Source: an uncultured bacterium
GTDB taxonomy: Bacteria > Bacillota > Clostridia > Oscillospirales > Acutalibacteraceae
NCBI GenBank assembly: GCA_905215055.1
Contig: CAJMOH010000031.1
Coordinates: 1 to 35,307 of the forward strand
Direction of reading: 5' to 3'
Length of the DNA: 35,307 nucleotides
The position numbers were made by a program, and so were the translations under genes. Each line of letters begins with the position of its first letter. Within the stretch, counting starts at the first letter, position 1. Shown here piece after piece: positions 19,867-28,365 of this stretch. Below the pieces are notes generated by a model. That model did no database searches and had not been told where the DNA came from. It was given only the letters and a program-made list of their open reading frames with translations.

Positions 19867-21111
19867 TCAGGACTTTGGGGGAATCGCGCCGCCCAGCTCC
19901 CGAAGAAACAGCTCCCCGCGGAACAACTGATCCAGCACAACGGCTCCGGCAGCGGTGGAGGGAGACAGCTCCCGGCAGCTGCTCAGCCGAAAGAGCAGGG
20001 ATCGGTTATCCTTGGAAAGCACCCGCTGTCGCACCTGCTTCTCCAGCTTTTCCATAAGCAGCTCGCCCCGGTAGGCGGCGGCGCCCCCCAAAAGGATGGC
20101 CTCCAGCTCCAGCAGGTTGTTCAGATTGATTACGCTGGCGGCCAAATATTCGGCCTGCAGGTCCAGCATGGCGCCGCAATAGGCGTCCCCGCTCCAGGCG
20201 GCGTCCACCAGCTGTGTCCAGCTGGCGATGTCCGGGCGGCTGCGGCGGGCGTCGTACAGGATGGCGCTGGTGGAGGCGTACAGCTCCAAACAGCCACGGT
20301 TTCCACAGGCGCAGGGGCGCCCGTGCAGGTCAATGGACGTATGCCCCAGCTCGCACCCCAAGCCGTTGGCCCCTGTGTACACCTGCCCATGTAGCACAAG
20401 TCCCAGGCCAATGCCGTCGTTGATGAGAAGCAGGGCAAAGCTGCGGCAGGGAAACCCAGCGTTCAGCTGGGCGCGAGCTGCCGCCGAAGCGTTGTGCTCC
20501 ACATAGACGGGAACAGAAAGCCGCCGGCTCAGCTGGTCCTTCAAGGGAAAGCCGTGCCAGCCCTCAAACCGGGGCGGGTTTAAAAGGACGCCCCGGCTGG
20601 CGTTGACAGGCCCCGGAACAATGGCTCCCAAACCCAAAATCCTCTCCGGCCTTACCCGCTGGTCTCTCAGCAGACCTTCCACCGCCTGGGCGATGGTATC
20701 CAGCGCGGCCTGCGGGTCGTTCTGACAGGGCAGGCTTACCGTCTTGCCCAGTCCCCTTCCCCCCATGTCGGACAGACCCACCTCGATGCCATCCCGGTCG
20801 ATGCTGACCCCAATCACGGTTTTCCAGGAGGGGTTCACCTCCAGCAGAATGGGCCTGCGTCCCAGAGCGGCCTCCTCGGGGGGGCTTTGGACCTCTCGCA
20901 CAATGCCCGCCTGCAGCAGATCTCCCACCATGTTCCCCACGGCAGACTGGGTAAGGCCGGTTTTTTTGGCCAGGCCCGCCCGGGAAAGGGGCTGGCGGGC
21001 AATCAGCTCCAGGACCTGCCGGCGGTTTTCCAGCTTCATGGTGTCCTTGTTTCTGCCAAGAGCGCCCGGCTCTCCCGCTCTTCTTCCCCGCAGCTCAGGC
21101 GCGCTGCTCAT
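19867..21111 (-). CDS. ROK-family transcriptional repressor
   Basis: A 414-aa protein. An N-terminal winged HTH occupies about 25-75 (KLENRRQVLELIARQPLSRA, GLAKKTGLTQSAVGNMVGDL). The ROK sugar-binding domain follows, with the zinc motif GHTSIDLHGRPCACGNRGCLE intact. The kinase-site segment reads VEHNASAAA with Asn where kinases have Asp, as expected of a non-catalytic regulator. It overlaps the sugar-kinase gene by 17 bp and is last of the mannosidase operon, so it probably represses that operon until a sugar or sugar phosphate binds. Confidence 0.88.
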   Translation of the reverse strand: MSSAPELRGRRAGEPGALGRNKDTMKLENRRQVLELIARQPLSRAGLAKKTGLTQSAVGNMVGDLLQAGIVREVQSPPEEAALGRRPILLEVNPSWKTVIGVSIDRDGIEVGLSDMGGRGLGKTVSLPCQNDPQAALDTIAQAVEGLLRDQRVRPERILGLGAIVPGPVNASRGVLLNPPRFEGWHGFPLKDQLSRRLSVPVYVEHNASAAARAQLNAGFPCRSFALLLINDGIGLGLVLHGQVYTGANGLGCELGHTSIDLHGRPCACGNRGCLELYASTSAILYDARRSRPDIASWTQLVDAAWSGDAYCGAMLDLQAEYLAASVINLNNLLELEAILLGGAAAYRGELLMEKLEKQVRQRVLSKDNRSLLFRLSSCRELSPSTAAGAVVLDQLFRGELFLRELGGAIPPKS

Positions 21112-22129
21112 AGGAAAAGCTCACCGAGGACAGCTGAAACGCGTCTCTTCCCAAAAGGGCCACGGAAAGAGCCGCCACATCTCCCAAATGCTCTCCCAGC
21201 TGGGCGGGCAGAATCTGGCAGGCGCCCCGGTTGACCGACAGAGTTTCCCGCTCCAGCACCTCCAGGGCGGATTCCCGCAGAAGCTGCTGGCTTCGGGCGT
21301 AAATGCTGCCAATCACAATGCGGTCCGGGTTGAGCAGATCCACCAGAAGCGCCAGCGCGGCCCCTAAATGCCGCCCGCTGCACCGGTAGATTTCCAGAGC
21401 GGCCGGATCTCCGGCGCTGGCCGCCTCTGCCAAGCCCTTGGCCGTAATGGTTTCCAGATCCTTCCAGGTGGGGCAAAAGCCCGCGGGCGTTCCCCGCTGC
21501 AAATGCTCTATGGCCACGGTTTTGCCCAGGTTGGCAATGCCGCCGCCGCTGCAAAAGCCCTCGAAGGAGCCGGCCTTTCCGTATCCCACCGGCGCGTAGG
21601 GCCGGCCGTCCACCTGGGGACACCGGCAATGGCCGATCTCTCCGGCCATGTTGCTGGCGCCGGAATACAGCCTGCCGCCCAAAATCAGCCCCGCGCCAAA
21701 GCCCGTGCCAAAGGTGAGAAACACCATGTTGTCACAGCCCCGGCCGGCGCCAAAGGACCACTCCGCTACGGCGCAGGCGTCCGCGTCGTTTTGCAGAAAG
21801 CAGGGAACGCCAAACCGGCTGGTAAAATACTCCGTCACGGGGACCTGGTCCCAGCCCGGCAGGTTGGGGGGCGAAAGAATCAGACCATGGCGGCTGTCCA
21901 GAGGACTGCCGCAGCTGACGCCGATCCCCAGCAGCTCCTGAGGGGAAACGCCCCGCCTCTCCAGCAGCTGGGCCAGGGCCTCCTCCAAAGCCTTCAGCCC
22001 GGGCCGCCACCCGCCCGTGGGCGTGGCCACCCGAATTTTTTCCTGAACGTCCAACACACCCTCCCCAAGCTGGGCCAGGGTGACAGCCAGTTTTGTTCCG
22101 CCAATATCAAGTCCTGCAACATACCGCAT
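21095..22129 (-). CDS. ROK-family sugar kinase
   Basis: A 344-aa protein. The N-terminal ATP motif is AGLDIGGTKLAV, the catalytic Asp115 is in QNDADACAV, and GTGFGAGLIL follows. The usual ROK zinc motif (CxCGxxGC) is absent: after GEIGHCRCPQVDGRPYAP comes YGKAGSFEGFCSGGGI, so only one Cys remains there. Function would be ATP-dependent phosphorylation of a hexose or amino sugar such as mannose. GGGAGG precedes the ATG, in a locally duplicated segment. It lies between the GH38 mannosidase and the ROK repressor. Confidence 0.87.
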   Translation of the reverse strand: MRYVAGLDIGGTKLAVTLAQLGEGVLDVQEKIRVATPTGGWRPGLKALEEALAQLLERRGVSPQELLGIGVSCGSPLDSRHGLILSPPNLPGWDQVPVTEYFTSRFGVPCFLQNDADACAVAEWSFGAGRGCDNMVFLTFGTGFGAGLILGGRLYSGASNMAGEIGHCRCPQVDGRPYAPVGYGKAGSFEGFCSGGGIANLGKTVAIEHLQRGTPAGFCPTWKDLETITAKGLAEAASAGDPAALEIYRCSGRHLGAALALLVDLLNPDRIVIGSIYARSQQLLRESALEVLERETLSVNRGACQILPAQLGEHLGDVAALSVALLGRDAFQLSSVSFSYEQRA

Positions 22130-22170
22130 TCTGTTTTCCTCCCTTTACCATTCTGTTTTCCTCCCTTTAC
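22127..22170 (-). repeat. 22-bp perfect tandem duplication covering a ribosome-binding site
   Basis: CATTCTGTTTTCCTCCCTTTAC (22 bp) occurs at 22127..22148 and again at 22149..22170. Each copy contains GGGAGG on the minus strand, so two Shine-Dalgarno sequences precede the ROK kinase. The mannosidase stop lies in the second copy. Confidence 0.9.
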
Positions 22171-24626
22171 CATTCTGTAATCAGCACTTCCCGCAGGTCC
22201 CTGGTTTCCGGCAGAACCCGCAGGGTTTTTATTTCCTGAGGCGCCAGGGACACCAGGGCGTCCACTCCCAAAGCGGGAAGGACCACCCGTCCGCTGGCCG
22301 GGACTCCTCCCGTCTCGTACAGGCGGAGAATGTACCCGTTGCCGTCCTCCGCCTCCTTCACCGCGGAAATCACCAGATTGTCCGGCTCTGTCACGGCGCC
22401 CTCATACACAGGCTCCAGCCTGCCGTCGTGGTGGGTTTCCAGCAGCAGCTCCGGCGCCATGTTCAACAGATTGGCCCGGCGGACCGTGGAGGCCGGGTCG
22501 GTGTCCGCGGACAGGGTATACCGGAAAAGCTGCTCCCCCTGGTCCTGATACTCCACCAAGCTGTCGCGAACGCCGTAATGGTCCGCGTAGATGCAGCCCC
22601 GGGCCACCGTCATGCGCAGCTCCGCCCCCTGGGGAAGAGGCGCGGCGGAAAAGCTGTATTTCCCGTCGTTGCACAGGCTGAGGCCCTCTTCCCCCGCCGC
22701 CGCGGCGATCACCCATTTGTGGGCGGGAAAATCCTCCCGGCTGAGGGGGTGCTCCTCAAATCCATAGGGCATGGAGTACAGCGCCTTTTTCGCCCCGGTC
22801 CGCACGGGAAAGGACAGCTTCACAAGCTTGAGCCGCTCTCCCATAAACAGGCGGCAGCTGACCTCCAGCTCCCGAGAGTGGGCTGTCAGGCGGAAATCCT
22901 GGCGAAGCATGGAATTTTGATACCGCACCGTCACCCGAAGGGCCGCCCGCAGAGGGCCTTGCTCCAAAACAGAAAGCTGGGCGCGGCCCATTTCCCCCAC
23001 CACCTGGTCGAAAACCGTCAGGCCGTGCGCCCAGGTGTCGGGTTTCTCGTCGTCGATAATCAAAGCCTTGGCCATGGGGCCGGCCGCCAGCTCCCGGCGG
23101 CGCTCCTTGTCAAAAAAGCTGGTGATGCACCCGCTGAAGGGGTCAAACTCCACCCGCAGGAACTGGTTTTCCAGGGCATAGTTCTCCGCCCGGACAGGCT
23201 GCTCCAGCGGCGCCTCAAAGGCCTGGTCCTTAAACACATAGAACAGGGCATAGCCCAAAGCCGGGATTCGGGCGTCGAACAGGGTATTGGAACGGTCTGT
23301 TCCATTGGTCTGCGGTCCCCGAACAAGCTGGCAGGGTACCGGCCTGCCCTCATGATCGCACACGCCGGCAACGGTGGTGTTCAGCTGCACGGGCTGGTGA
23401 ACCGGGAAAGAATGGGGGTTGAACACCAGCACAGGCGCCCCCTCGCCCTCCTTTTCCCAGAGGACAAGGGCATTCTTTTCGCAGGGCGTTTTGGAAAGGC
23501 CCCGGGTGGTTTTTACGTTCCAGGAGATGCGGTGAAGGGCCTCCTGGGTGATCTCATAGGCGGCGTCCCAGGCAGCGGAAAACGCGCTCAGGGCTTCCTC
23601 ATAGGCGTCCTGAATGGAGCAGCCCGCCAAAATGTCGTGGAACTGGTTGAACAGCACCTTCTCCCAAGCCTCTCGCAGCCGGTCCGCGCTGCCCTTGCTC
23701 CCGGTCAGCCGCTGGGCCAGCATGTCGAATTTCTCCGCCTTCAGCAAAGCGTTTTCTCCCTGGCGGTTGGCCCGCTTGACTGCGGAATTCGCCGCGTAAC
23801 AGCCGCTGGCATGGTGAAGCAGGCTGCCCCGAATAACCGGCAGGTCTTTGTCCAGGCCAGAGTCCCTTACATCCTGAAAATAGTCCTGGGTGGAGGCGAA
23901 GGCAATTTGGCTGTTTTCACAGACCGCCTTCTCCAAAACCCGCAGTCCCCGGATGGTGGGACCGCCGCCGTGATTTCCCACGCCGTAAAAATCCAGATAG
24001 GGAATGTGGTTTTCCTCCGCCAAGGTCTCCAGCAGGCGGATTTTCCCGGTCAGCGGCTCCGTTCCCTCCGGCGCTCCCCAAAAATCCGTGTACTCATATT
24101 TGATCTTGTGGGTCAGCACCCGGCTGCCGTCCGGCGCCTCCCAATAGAACAGGTCGGGAAGGCCAGCGTTTTCGTGGCTTCCGGGACGCATAAACACATA
24201 AGAATCCATGCCGGCCTTCTTCAAAAGCTGGGGGAGCATGCCGTTGTGTCCAAAGGAGTCCACGTTATACCCCACCTTGGCGGTGACACCCAGCTTTTCC
24301 TGAAGCAGCCTCTGGGAATAAAGGGCGTGGCGGCAAAAGGCCTCTCCCGAAGGCAGGTTGCAGTCCGGCTGAATCCAAAAGCCCCCAGTGACAGACCAGC
24401 GCCCCTCCTGAACCCGCCGCTGAATTTCCTGGAACATGGCCGGGTCAATGGTCTCTACCCAATGATAATAATAGGCGCAGGCGCTGGTGAAGATGTACTC
24501 GGGAAACTCCTTCATTCGGTCCAGCGCCGAGCGATAGGTGGAAAGAATTTCCGAAAGCCCCTCGCTTTTCTTCCAAAGCCACACAGGATCAATATGCGCG
24601 TTGCCGATTAAATAGATGGTTTTCAT
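22167..24626 (-). CDS. GH38 alpha-mannosidase
   Basis: An 819-aa cytoplasmic glycoside hydrolase of family 38. The N-terminal metal site is NAHIDPVWLW (His11, Asp13), and the nucleophile Asp123 is in YNVDSFGHNGMLPQLL. Further conserved blocks are YVFMRPGSHENAG, FYGVGNHGGGPT and LFNQFHDILAGCSIQDAYEE. C-terminal beta-rich domains follow. It hydrolyses alpha-linked mannose from small imported oligosaccharides. No signal peptide. The ATG at 24626 is chosen; an in-frame GTG at 24635 is possible. It heads the operon with ROK kinase and ROK repressor. Confidence 0.92.
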   Translation of the reverse strand: MKTIYLIGNAHIDPVWLWKKSEGLSEILSTYRSALDRMKEFPEYIFTSACAYYYHWVETIDPAMFQEIQRRVQEGRWSVTGGFWIQPDCNLPSGEAFCRHALYSQRLLQEKLGVTAKVGYNVDSFGHNGMLPQLLKKAGMDSYVFMRPGSHENAGLPDLFYWEAPDGSRVLTHKIKYEYTDFWGAPEGTEPLTGKIRLLETLAEENHIPYLDFYGVGNHGGGPTIRGLRVLEKAVCENSQIAFASTQDYFQDVRDSGLDKDLPVIRGSLLHHASGCYAANSAVKRANRQGENALLKAEKFDMLAQRLTGSKGSADRLREAWEKVLFNQFHDILAGCSIQDAYEEALSAFSAAWDAAYEITQEALHRISWNVKTTRGLSKTPCEKNALVLWEKEGEGAPVLVFNPHSFPVHQPVQLNTTVAGVCDHEGRPVPCQLVRGPQTNGTDRSNTLFDARIPALGYALFYVFKDQAFEAPLEQPVRAENYALENQFLRVEFDPFSGCITSFFDKERRRELAAGPMAKALIIDDEKPDTWAHGLTVFDQVVGEMGRAQLSVLEQGPLRAALRVTVRYQNSMLRQDFRLTAHSRELEVSCRLFMGERLKLVKLSFPVRTGAKKALYSMPYGFEEHPLSREDFPAHKWVIAAAAGEEGLSLCNDGKYSFSAAPLPQGAELRMTVARGCIYADHYGVRDSLVEYQDQGEQLFRYTLSADTDPASTVRRANLLNMAPELLLETHHDGRLEPVYEGAVTEPDNLVISAVKEAEDGNGYILRLYETGGVPASGRVVLPALGVDALVSLAPQEIKTLRVLPETRDLREVLITEW

Positions 24627-24717
24627 AAAGGACACGCCCCCCTTTGTTCAGCTCTCTGACAGAGAGTTGACGCCAAATATATTTTTCAATGAATTAATAC
24701 TGGCGGATTCTAGCGGA

Positions 24718-24746
24718 ATTATACCGTAAAACCCCGGTATAATCAA
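24718..24746 (-). promoter_or_regulatory. mannosidase operon promoter with 9-bp operator dyad
   Basis: On the minus strand TTGATT (24741..24746) and TATAAT (24718..24723) are 17 bp apart. The perfect dyad ATTATACCG (24718..24726) and CGGTATAAT (24735..24743), 8-bp gap, covers the -10 and most of the spacer. It is a good candidate operator for the ROK repressor at 19867. Confidence 0.7.
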
Positions 24747-24775
24747 GAGTATTTTTAAAAACTCCGGATATTTTA

Positions 24776-24804
24776 TTGACTCAAAAAATAAAATGTGCTA
24801 TTCT
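24776..24804 (+). promoter_or_regulatory. promoter of the SIS isomerase gene
   Basis: TTGACT (24776..24781) and extended TGC-TATTCT (24799..24804) are 17 bp apart. The promoter is back to back with the mannosidase promoter, so the operator could affect both. Confidence 0.65.
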
Positions 24805-24861
24805 GAAGCTGCCATTCCCTTGTCTACACGGCAAATTCTCACTGACCACAGGAGGTTTTTT

Positions 24862-25491
24862 ATGGAGGTTCTGCGTTCTCTCTTGGAAAGGTATCCCGCC
24901 CTGCGGGATCAGGAAGGCCGGCTGCAGCAGGCGGGAGAGCTTTTGTGCGCCGCCGCCCGGTCCGGCGGAAAGGTGCTGACCTGCGGCAACGGGGGCAGCG
25001 CCTCCGACGCGGAGCATGTGGTGGGAGAGCTGATGAAGGATTTCAAGCAGAAACGGCCCCTTTCCAAAGCCGCCAGAGAAAGGCTGCTGGCCTGCGACCC
25101 GGCGGCGGAGGACCTGGTTCACAGCTTGCAGGAGGCTGTTCCCGCCATTTGCCTGAACTCTCAGACCTCGCTGCTGACCGCCCTGCTCAACGACGGCGAC
25201 CCGGAGATGATTTTTGCCCAACAGGTTTACGGCTACGGCAAACCCGGAGACGTGCTGCTGGGCTTCAGCACCTCGGGAAATTCGAAAAACGTGCTGCACG
25301 CCGTCCGCGTGGCCCGGGCGCTGGGAATGAGCTCTATCCTGATTACCGGCAGCTCCGGCGGAGAGATTGGAAAGCTGGTTGACACGGCTATCTGTGTCCC
25401 CGAAACAGAGACCTATAAGGTCCAGGAGCTGACCCTGCCGGTATACCACGCCCTGTGCATGCTGGTGGAGCAGGAGCTTTTCGGCAGCTGA
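24862..25491 (+). CDS. SIS-domain sugar-phosphate isomerase (phosphoheptose isomerase-like)
   Basis: A 209-aa protein of the GmhA/DiaA type. The sugar-phosphate binding motif is CGNGGSASDAEHVVGELMKD, followed by FSTSGNSKNVLHAV and ITGSSGGEIGK, then ETYKVQELTLPVYHALCMLV. AGGAGG lies 6 bases before the ATG at 24862. Such proteins isomerise or bind sugar phosphates. Divergent from the mannosidase/ROK operon, it could process a phosphorylated sugar made by the ROK kinase. Heptose metabolism is the alternative. Confidence 0.85.
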   Translation: MEVLRSLLERYPALRDQEGRLQQAGELLCAAARSGGKVLTCGNGGSASDAEHVVGELMKDFKQKRPLSKAARERLLACDPAAEDLVHSLQEAVPAICLNSQTSLLTALLNDGDPEMIFAQQVYGYGKPGDVLLGFSTSGNSKNVLHAVRVARALGMSSILITGSSGGEIGKLVDTAICVPETETYKVQELTLPVYHALCMLVEQELFGS

Positions 25492-25508
25492 TCCCCACAC
25501 CGCCATAC

Positions 25509-25555
25509 AAAAAAGCCCCTTCCCGGCTGCGGCCAGCCAGGAACGGGGCTTTTTT
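25509..25555. terminator. bidirectional terminator
   Basis: AAAAAAGCCCC plus TTCC pairs with GGAA (one bulge) CGGGGCTTTTTT. It serves the SIS gene and the convergent minus gene at 25579. Confidence 0.75.
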
Positions 25556-25578
25556 CAAAACACGCCAAGAGACGAGCC

Positions 25579-25947
25579 TTACAGCGCCAGGCTGATTCCA
25601 AACCCGGCCAGGGTAACTGCCGCCGCGGCGAAGATGGCCAGAGACTTGACCCAGGCGCCGGAAAGAACGGCGGGAAGCTTCTTCACGGTTTTGGCCTCGT
25701 CAAAGGCCACCTGTGTGGTGAAGGCAGACTGGGCCGCGGCGTTGCCGGGGTGCATGTTCATGCCGCTTTGCACCCGGCGCACTGTAAAGACAGAAAGCAG
25801 GGCCACAATCAGCGTGGCAATGCCCAAGCCAAAGGCCAGGTCCTCAAAGGAGGCCGCTTTGCCCACTCCAGCCAGCAGGCCCGCCGCCGCCAGCTCCACA
25901 GCGCCCGCAAGCAACCCTATCAGCAGGGACTTTCCCAGTTGTTTCAT
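25579..25947 (-). CDS. small membrane protein of unknown function
   Basis: A 122-aa protein with three hydrophobic stretches (LLIGLLAGAVELAAAGLLAG, FGLGIATLIVALLSVF and SLAIFAAAAVTLAGFGISLA). The polar loop between the second and third includes Met- and Asn-rich SGMNMHPGN and a charged DEAKTVKK. AGAGGA precedes the ATG at 25947. No family recognised. It is monocistronic between two terminators. Confidence 0.65.
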   Translation of the reverse strand: MKQLGKSLLIGLLAGAVELAAAGLLAGVGKAASFEDLAFGLGIATLIVALLSVFTVRRVQSGMNMHPGNAAAQSAFTTQVAFDEAKTVKKLPAVLSGAWVKSLAIFAAAAVTLAGFGISLAL

Positions 25948-26093
25948 CGCCATTCCTCTTTCTTCCCTCAAAAGCTGCATCTGTACAATTATAGTTTACA
26001 AAGACACCCGTCTCTTGTCAAGGGACAACCTCCGGCCAGGAAGCTATATTTTTGCTGGTTTTTTGAGAAATATTGGGAAGAAAGTCTAAAAAA

Positions 26094-26136
26094 CTGGAAG
26101 GAAACTCTTGTAATTTCCTTCCAGCATTGTTATAAT
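26094..26136 (+). promoter_or_regulatory. promoter with perfect 11-bp inverted repeat
   Basis: TTGTAA (26108..26113) and TATAAT (26131..26136) are 17 bp apart. CTGGAAGGAAA (26094..26104) and TTTCCTTCCAG (26114..26124) flank the -35, a strong repressor-type operator. Confidence 0.7.
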
Positions 26137-26197
26137 TGATAAAAAGAACCGCTCCTCCTGCGTCCAAGCAGGTCCGGCGGCAGGGAGGTTAGAATGT

Positions 26198-26836
26198 ATG
26201 GAAACCCGCATTATGAAAATTCTGTCCAAAAACGGCAGCGTGCCTTTAAAGCTGATCCACGGCCATTTTGCCACCAACCATTCTCACATTAACTGCTATC
26301 TGGACATGACCACCCTGAAAACCCGCCAAAGCGAGGCCCAGCTGGCTGCCCAGGCCCTGGTGGGACACTATGTGGCCACCACCATTGTGGACACCATCCT
26401 CTGTTTGGACGGGACCCAGATTATCGGCGCCTATCTTGCCCAAGAGCTGAGCCGGGCTGGATTTGTCTCCATCAACGCCCACCAGACCATTTACGTCATC
26501 ACTCCAGAGTTTGACAGCAACGGCCAGATGCTCTTCCGGGACAACCTGCAGCCCATGGTCCGCGACAAGCATGTGTTAATTCTCACCGCCTCTGTCACCA
26601 CGGGCATCAGCGCCCGAAAGGCCATGGAATGTGTCCAGTATTACGGCGGCAGCGCCGCCGGGGTCTGCGCTATCTTCAGCGCCCAGGACCAGGTGGAGGG
26701 CATGCCCATTCAGTCCGTGTTCGACCCGGAGGACGTGTCCGGCTATCAGACCTATCCCAGCCACGACTGCCCCCTGTGCAAAAACCACACCAAGCTGGAC
26801 GCCCTGGTCAACGGCTACGGCTACTCCAAGCTGTAA
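26198..26836 (+). CDS. phosphoribosyltransferase-fold protein with altered PRPP loop
   Basis: A 212-aa orotate-phosphoribosyltransferase-like protein. The PRPP loop reads VLILTASVTTGISARKAM near 126-142, where active PRTases have two adjacent acidic residues in place of Thr130-Ala131. The helix DTILCLDGTQIIGAYLAQEL precedes it, and DCPLCKN near the end could bind zinc. AGGGAGG lies about 9 bases before the ATG. It may be a sensor or regulatory PRTase rather than a nucleotide-forming enzyme. Controlled by an unusually strong inverted repeat. Confidence 0.75.
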   Translation: METRIMKILSKNGSVPLKLIHGHFATNHSHINCYLDMTTLKTRQSEAQLAAQALVGHYVATTIVDTILCLDGTQIIGAYLAQELSRAGFVSINAHQTIYVITPEFDSNGQMLFRDNLQPMVRDKHVLILTASVTTGISARKAMECVQYYGGSAAGVCAIFSAQDQVEGMPIQSVFDPEDVSGYQTYPSHDCPLCKNHTKLDALVNGYGYSKL

Positions 26837-26880
26837 GAGAGGCAGTTTGGCGAAAGCAAAGCCCGCCGTTTCTTATCCGC

Positions 26881-26921
26881 AAAAAGGCCGCCTGTCCCAC
26901 AAGGGATTGGGCGGCTTTTCC
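26881..26921 (+). terminator. intrinsic terminator of the PRTase-like gene
   Basis: AAAAAG then GCCGCC (26887..26892) pairs with GGCGGC (26910..26915) and is followed by TTTT. Confidence 0.65.
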
Positions 26922-26930
26922 TTAAAAGGA

Positions 26931-26959
26931 GACCTCCCCGCCGGGGGCGGTCTTTTTTT
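26931..26959 (+). terminator. second terminator hairpin
   Basis: GACC plus CCC pairs with GGG and GGTC (26931..26952), followed by TTTTTTT. It lies between convergent genes. Confidence 0.6.
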
Positions 26960-26960
26960 G

Positions 26961-27665
26961 TCAATTCATCACCCAGTACAGCTTGTCCGGACACAGGGTC
27001 CAGCCCAGCTGCCGGTGAAGCTCCATCGAGGCGGTGTTGCCGTCAAAAACCTGGGAAAAGGGAATCCATCCCCGCCCCAAGCAGTATCCGGCCATGCATG
27101 TCATCAGAGCGGTGGCGACACCCCGGCGGCGGTAGGGCGGCAGCACCTCCAGCAGCCCCACGCTGCCCTCGGCGTGCATGCCGATAAATCCCATCAGCTG
27201 CCCTTGGGAAAAGGCCCCGCGCATCACCCCGGCCTCCAGCCGCTCTCGGATGTATTTGGGATCGGAGAAGGAGTGGTAATTTTCAAACACCACCGAAAAA
27301 AATTCCTGCCCCAAAGGGCGGATCTCCACCTCTCCTGCCGGAGCAGGCAGCTCCCGGCCCAAAAAGGCCGCCTGGGTGCAGCCCCGGCAGCGCTTGATCC
27401 CGTACCGCCGCCGCAAAAACTCTCCCGTCTCCTGGCTGTGGGCAACCGCCAGCTCCATGGAATCCACCCCGGCGCAAAGGGCCTGGCAGGAATCCAGGCT
27501 GTCCGCCGCCAGCATGTACAGCTCCCCCGGAACATTGTACAGCAGCACGCCGTCCTCCCGGAGCGCCGTCACTTCTACCATGCCCCGCCGGACCGGCTCC
27601 AACATGTCCATATAGCGCAAGGGGTCCCGGGAAAGATACTCCCGGGCCTGGGTTAACAAATCCAT
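26961..27665 (-). CDS. GNAT-family acetyltransferase
   Basis: A 234-aa protein. The C-terminal half has the GNAT core: MGFIGMHAEGSVGLLEVLPP, then YRRRGVATALMTCMAGYCLG (acetyl-CoA loop R/Q-x-x-G-x-A variant), then NTASMELHRQLGW. An N-terminal domain (about 1-110) includes a small CRGC pair at RYGIKRCRGCTQA. AAAGGTG precedes the ATG at 27665. The acetyl acceptor cannot be told. It lies alone between convergent and tandem genes. Confidence 0.8.
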   Translation of the reverse strand: MDLLTQAREYLSRDPLRYMDMLEPVRRGMVEVTALREDGVLLYNVPGELYMLAADSLDSCQALCAGVDSMELAVAHSQETGEFLRRRYGIKRCRGCTQAAFLGRELPAPAGEVEIRPLGQEFFSVVFENYHSFSDPKYIRERLEAGVMRGAFSQGQLMGFIGMHAEGSVGLLEVLPPYRRRGVATALMTCMAGYCLGRGWIPFSQVFDGNTASMELHRQLGWTLCPDKLYWVMN

Positions 27666-27789
27666 CCTGTCACCTTTCTCTCTCAACACAAGGGGGATGC
27701 CGCAGCCCGCGGCACCCCCGTTTTTTAAATAGGCGAAAACGCTCCTCCGCTTCCCTAGTCCTCTGAAAAGCCGGCGCTCCGGCAGGGGG

Positions 27790-28365
27790 CTAGTCCATCT
27801 GAATCAGCAGAGGCCGAACCTGGGCGCCGTCCAACCCGCCGTACTTGATGGGCTGAGCCGCCAGGAAATATTCCCCAGGGGCCACGCCCTCCAGCACGCA
27901 GCTTTCCAGAATGGCCACCTCCCCTTCCAGCAGGGCTCGATGCACGGGGCCGGTGTCCTCTCCCAGACCCACGGTCATGCCCTCCACGCCAATAAGCAGC
28001 AGCCCCCGTTGGGCCAGCACCTGAGCCGCTTCTCGGGAAAGGGTGATCTCCCCCTGAAGCAGCAGCCTCTCCACGCCGCTGTCCATCACCTGAGCAGCCC
28101 ATTCCTCCGTGAGCAGCCCCTCTGCCCGCATCACCCGGCAGGGACCCACGCAGCGGCGCAGGTCCACCTGGTCGATGGTTCTTCCTCCCGGCACAAAGTG
28201 GCTGGGGGCGTCCATGTGGGTGGCGCTGTGGCTGCCCAGGGTCAGCTGGGTCAAATTGCAGGCCGCGCCCTTGGAAAGCTCCAGTACCGGCTGGCAGCTG
28301 GGCGCCGGGTCTCCGGGAAACACCGAGGCGGAGAACACCTCCTTGGAAATGTCAAACAGCTTCAT
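27790..28365 (-). CDS. cyclase/kynurenine-formamidase-family metal hydrolase
   Basis: A 191-aa protein of the cyclase superfamily. The metal motif is GSHSATHMDAPSHFVPGG (HxxTHxDxxxHF), with DISKEVF near the start. LQGEITLSREAAQVL and GVEGMTVGLGEDTGPVHRAL follow. Members hydrolyse aryl formamides or related amides. It overlaps the end of the nucleosidase gene by 14 bp and is translated with it. The ATG at 28365 is preferred over an in-frame one six bases upstream. Substrate unknown. Confidence 0.85.
   Translation of the reverse strand: MKLFDISKEVFSASVFPGDPAPSCQPVLELSKGAACNLTQLTLGSHSATHMDAPSHFVPGGRTIDQVDLRRCVGPCRVMRAEGLLTEEWAAQVMDSGVERLLLQGEITLSREAAQVLAQRGLLLIGVEGMTVGLGEDTGPVHRALLEGEVAILESCVLEGVAPGEYFLAAQPIKYGGLDGAQVRPLLIQMD

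Noticed and set aside
22080..24611. 843-codon plus-strand frame
   Set aside because: It is the antisense of the GH38 mannosidase, with no ribosome-binding site and Gly/Pro/Arg/His-rich composition.
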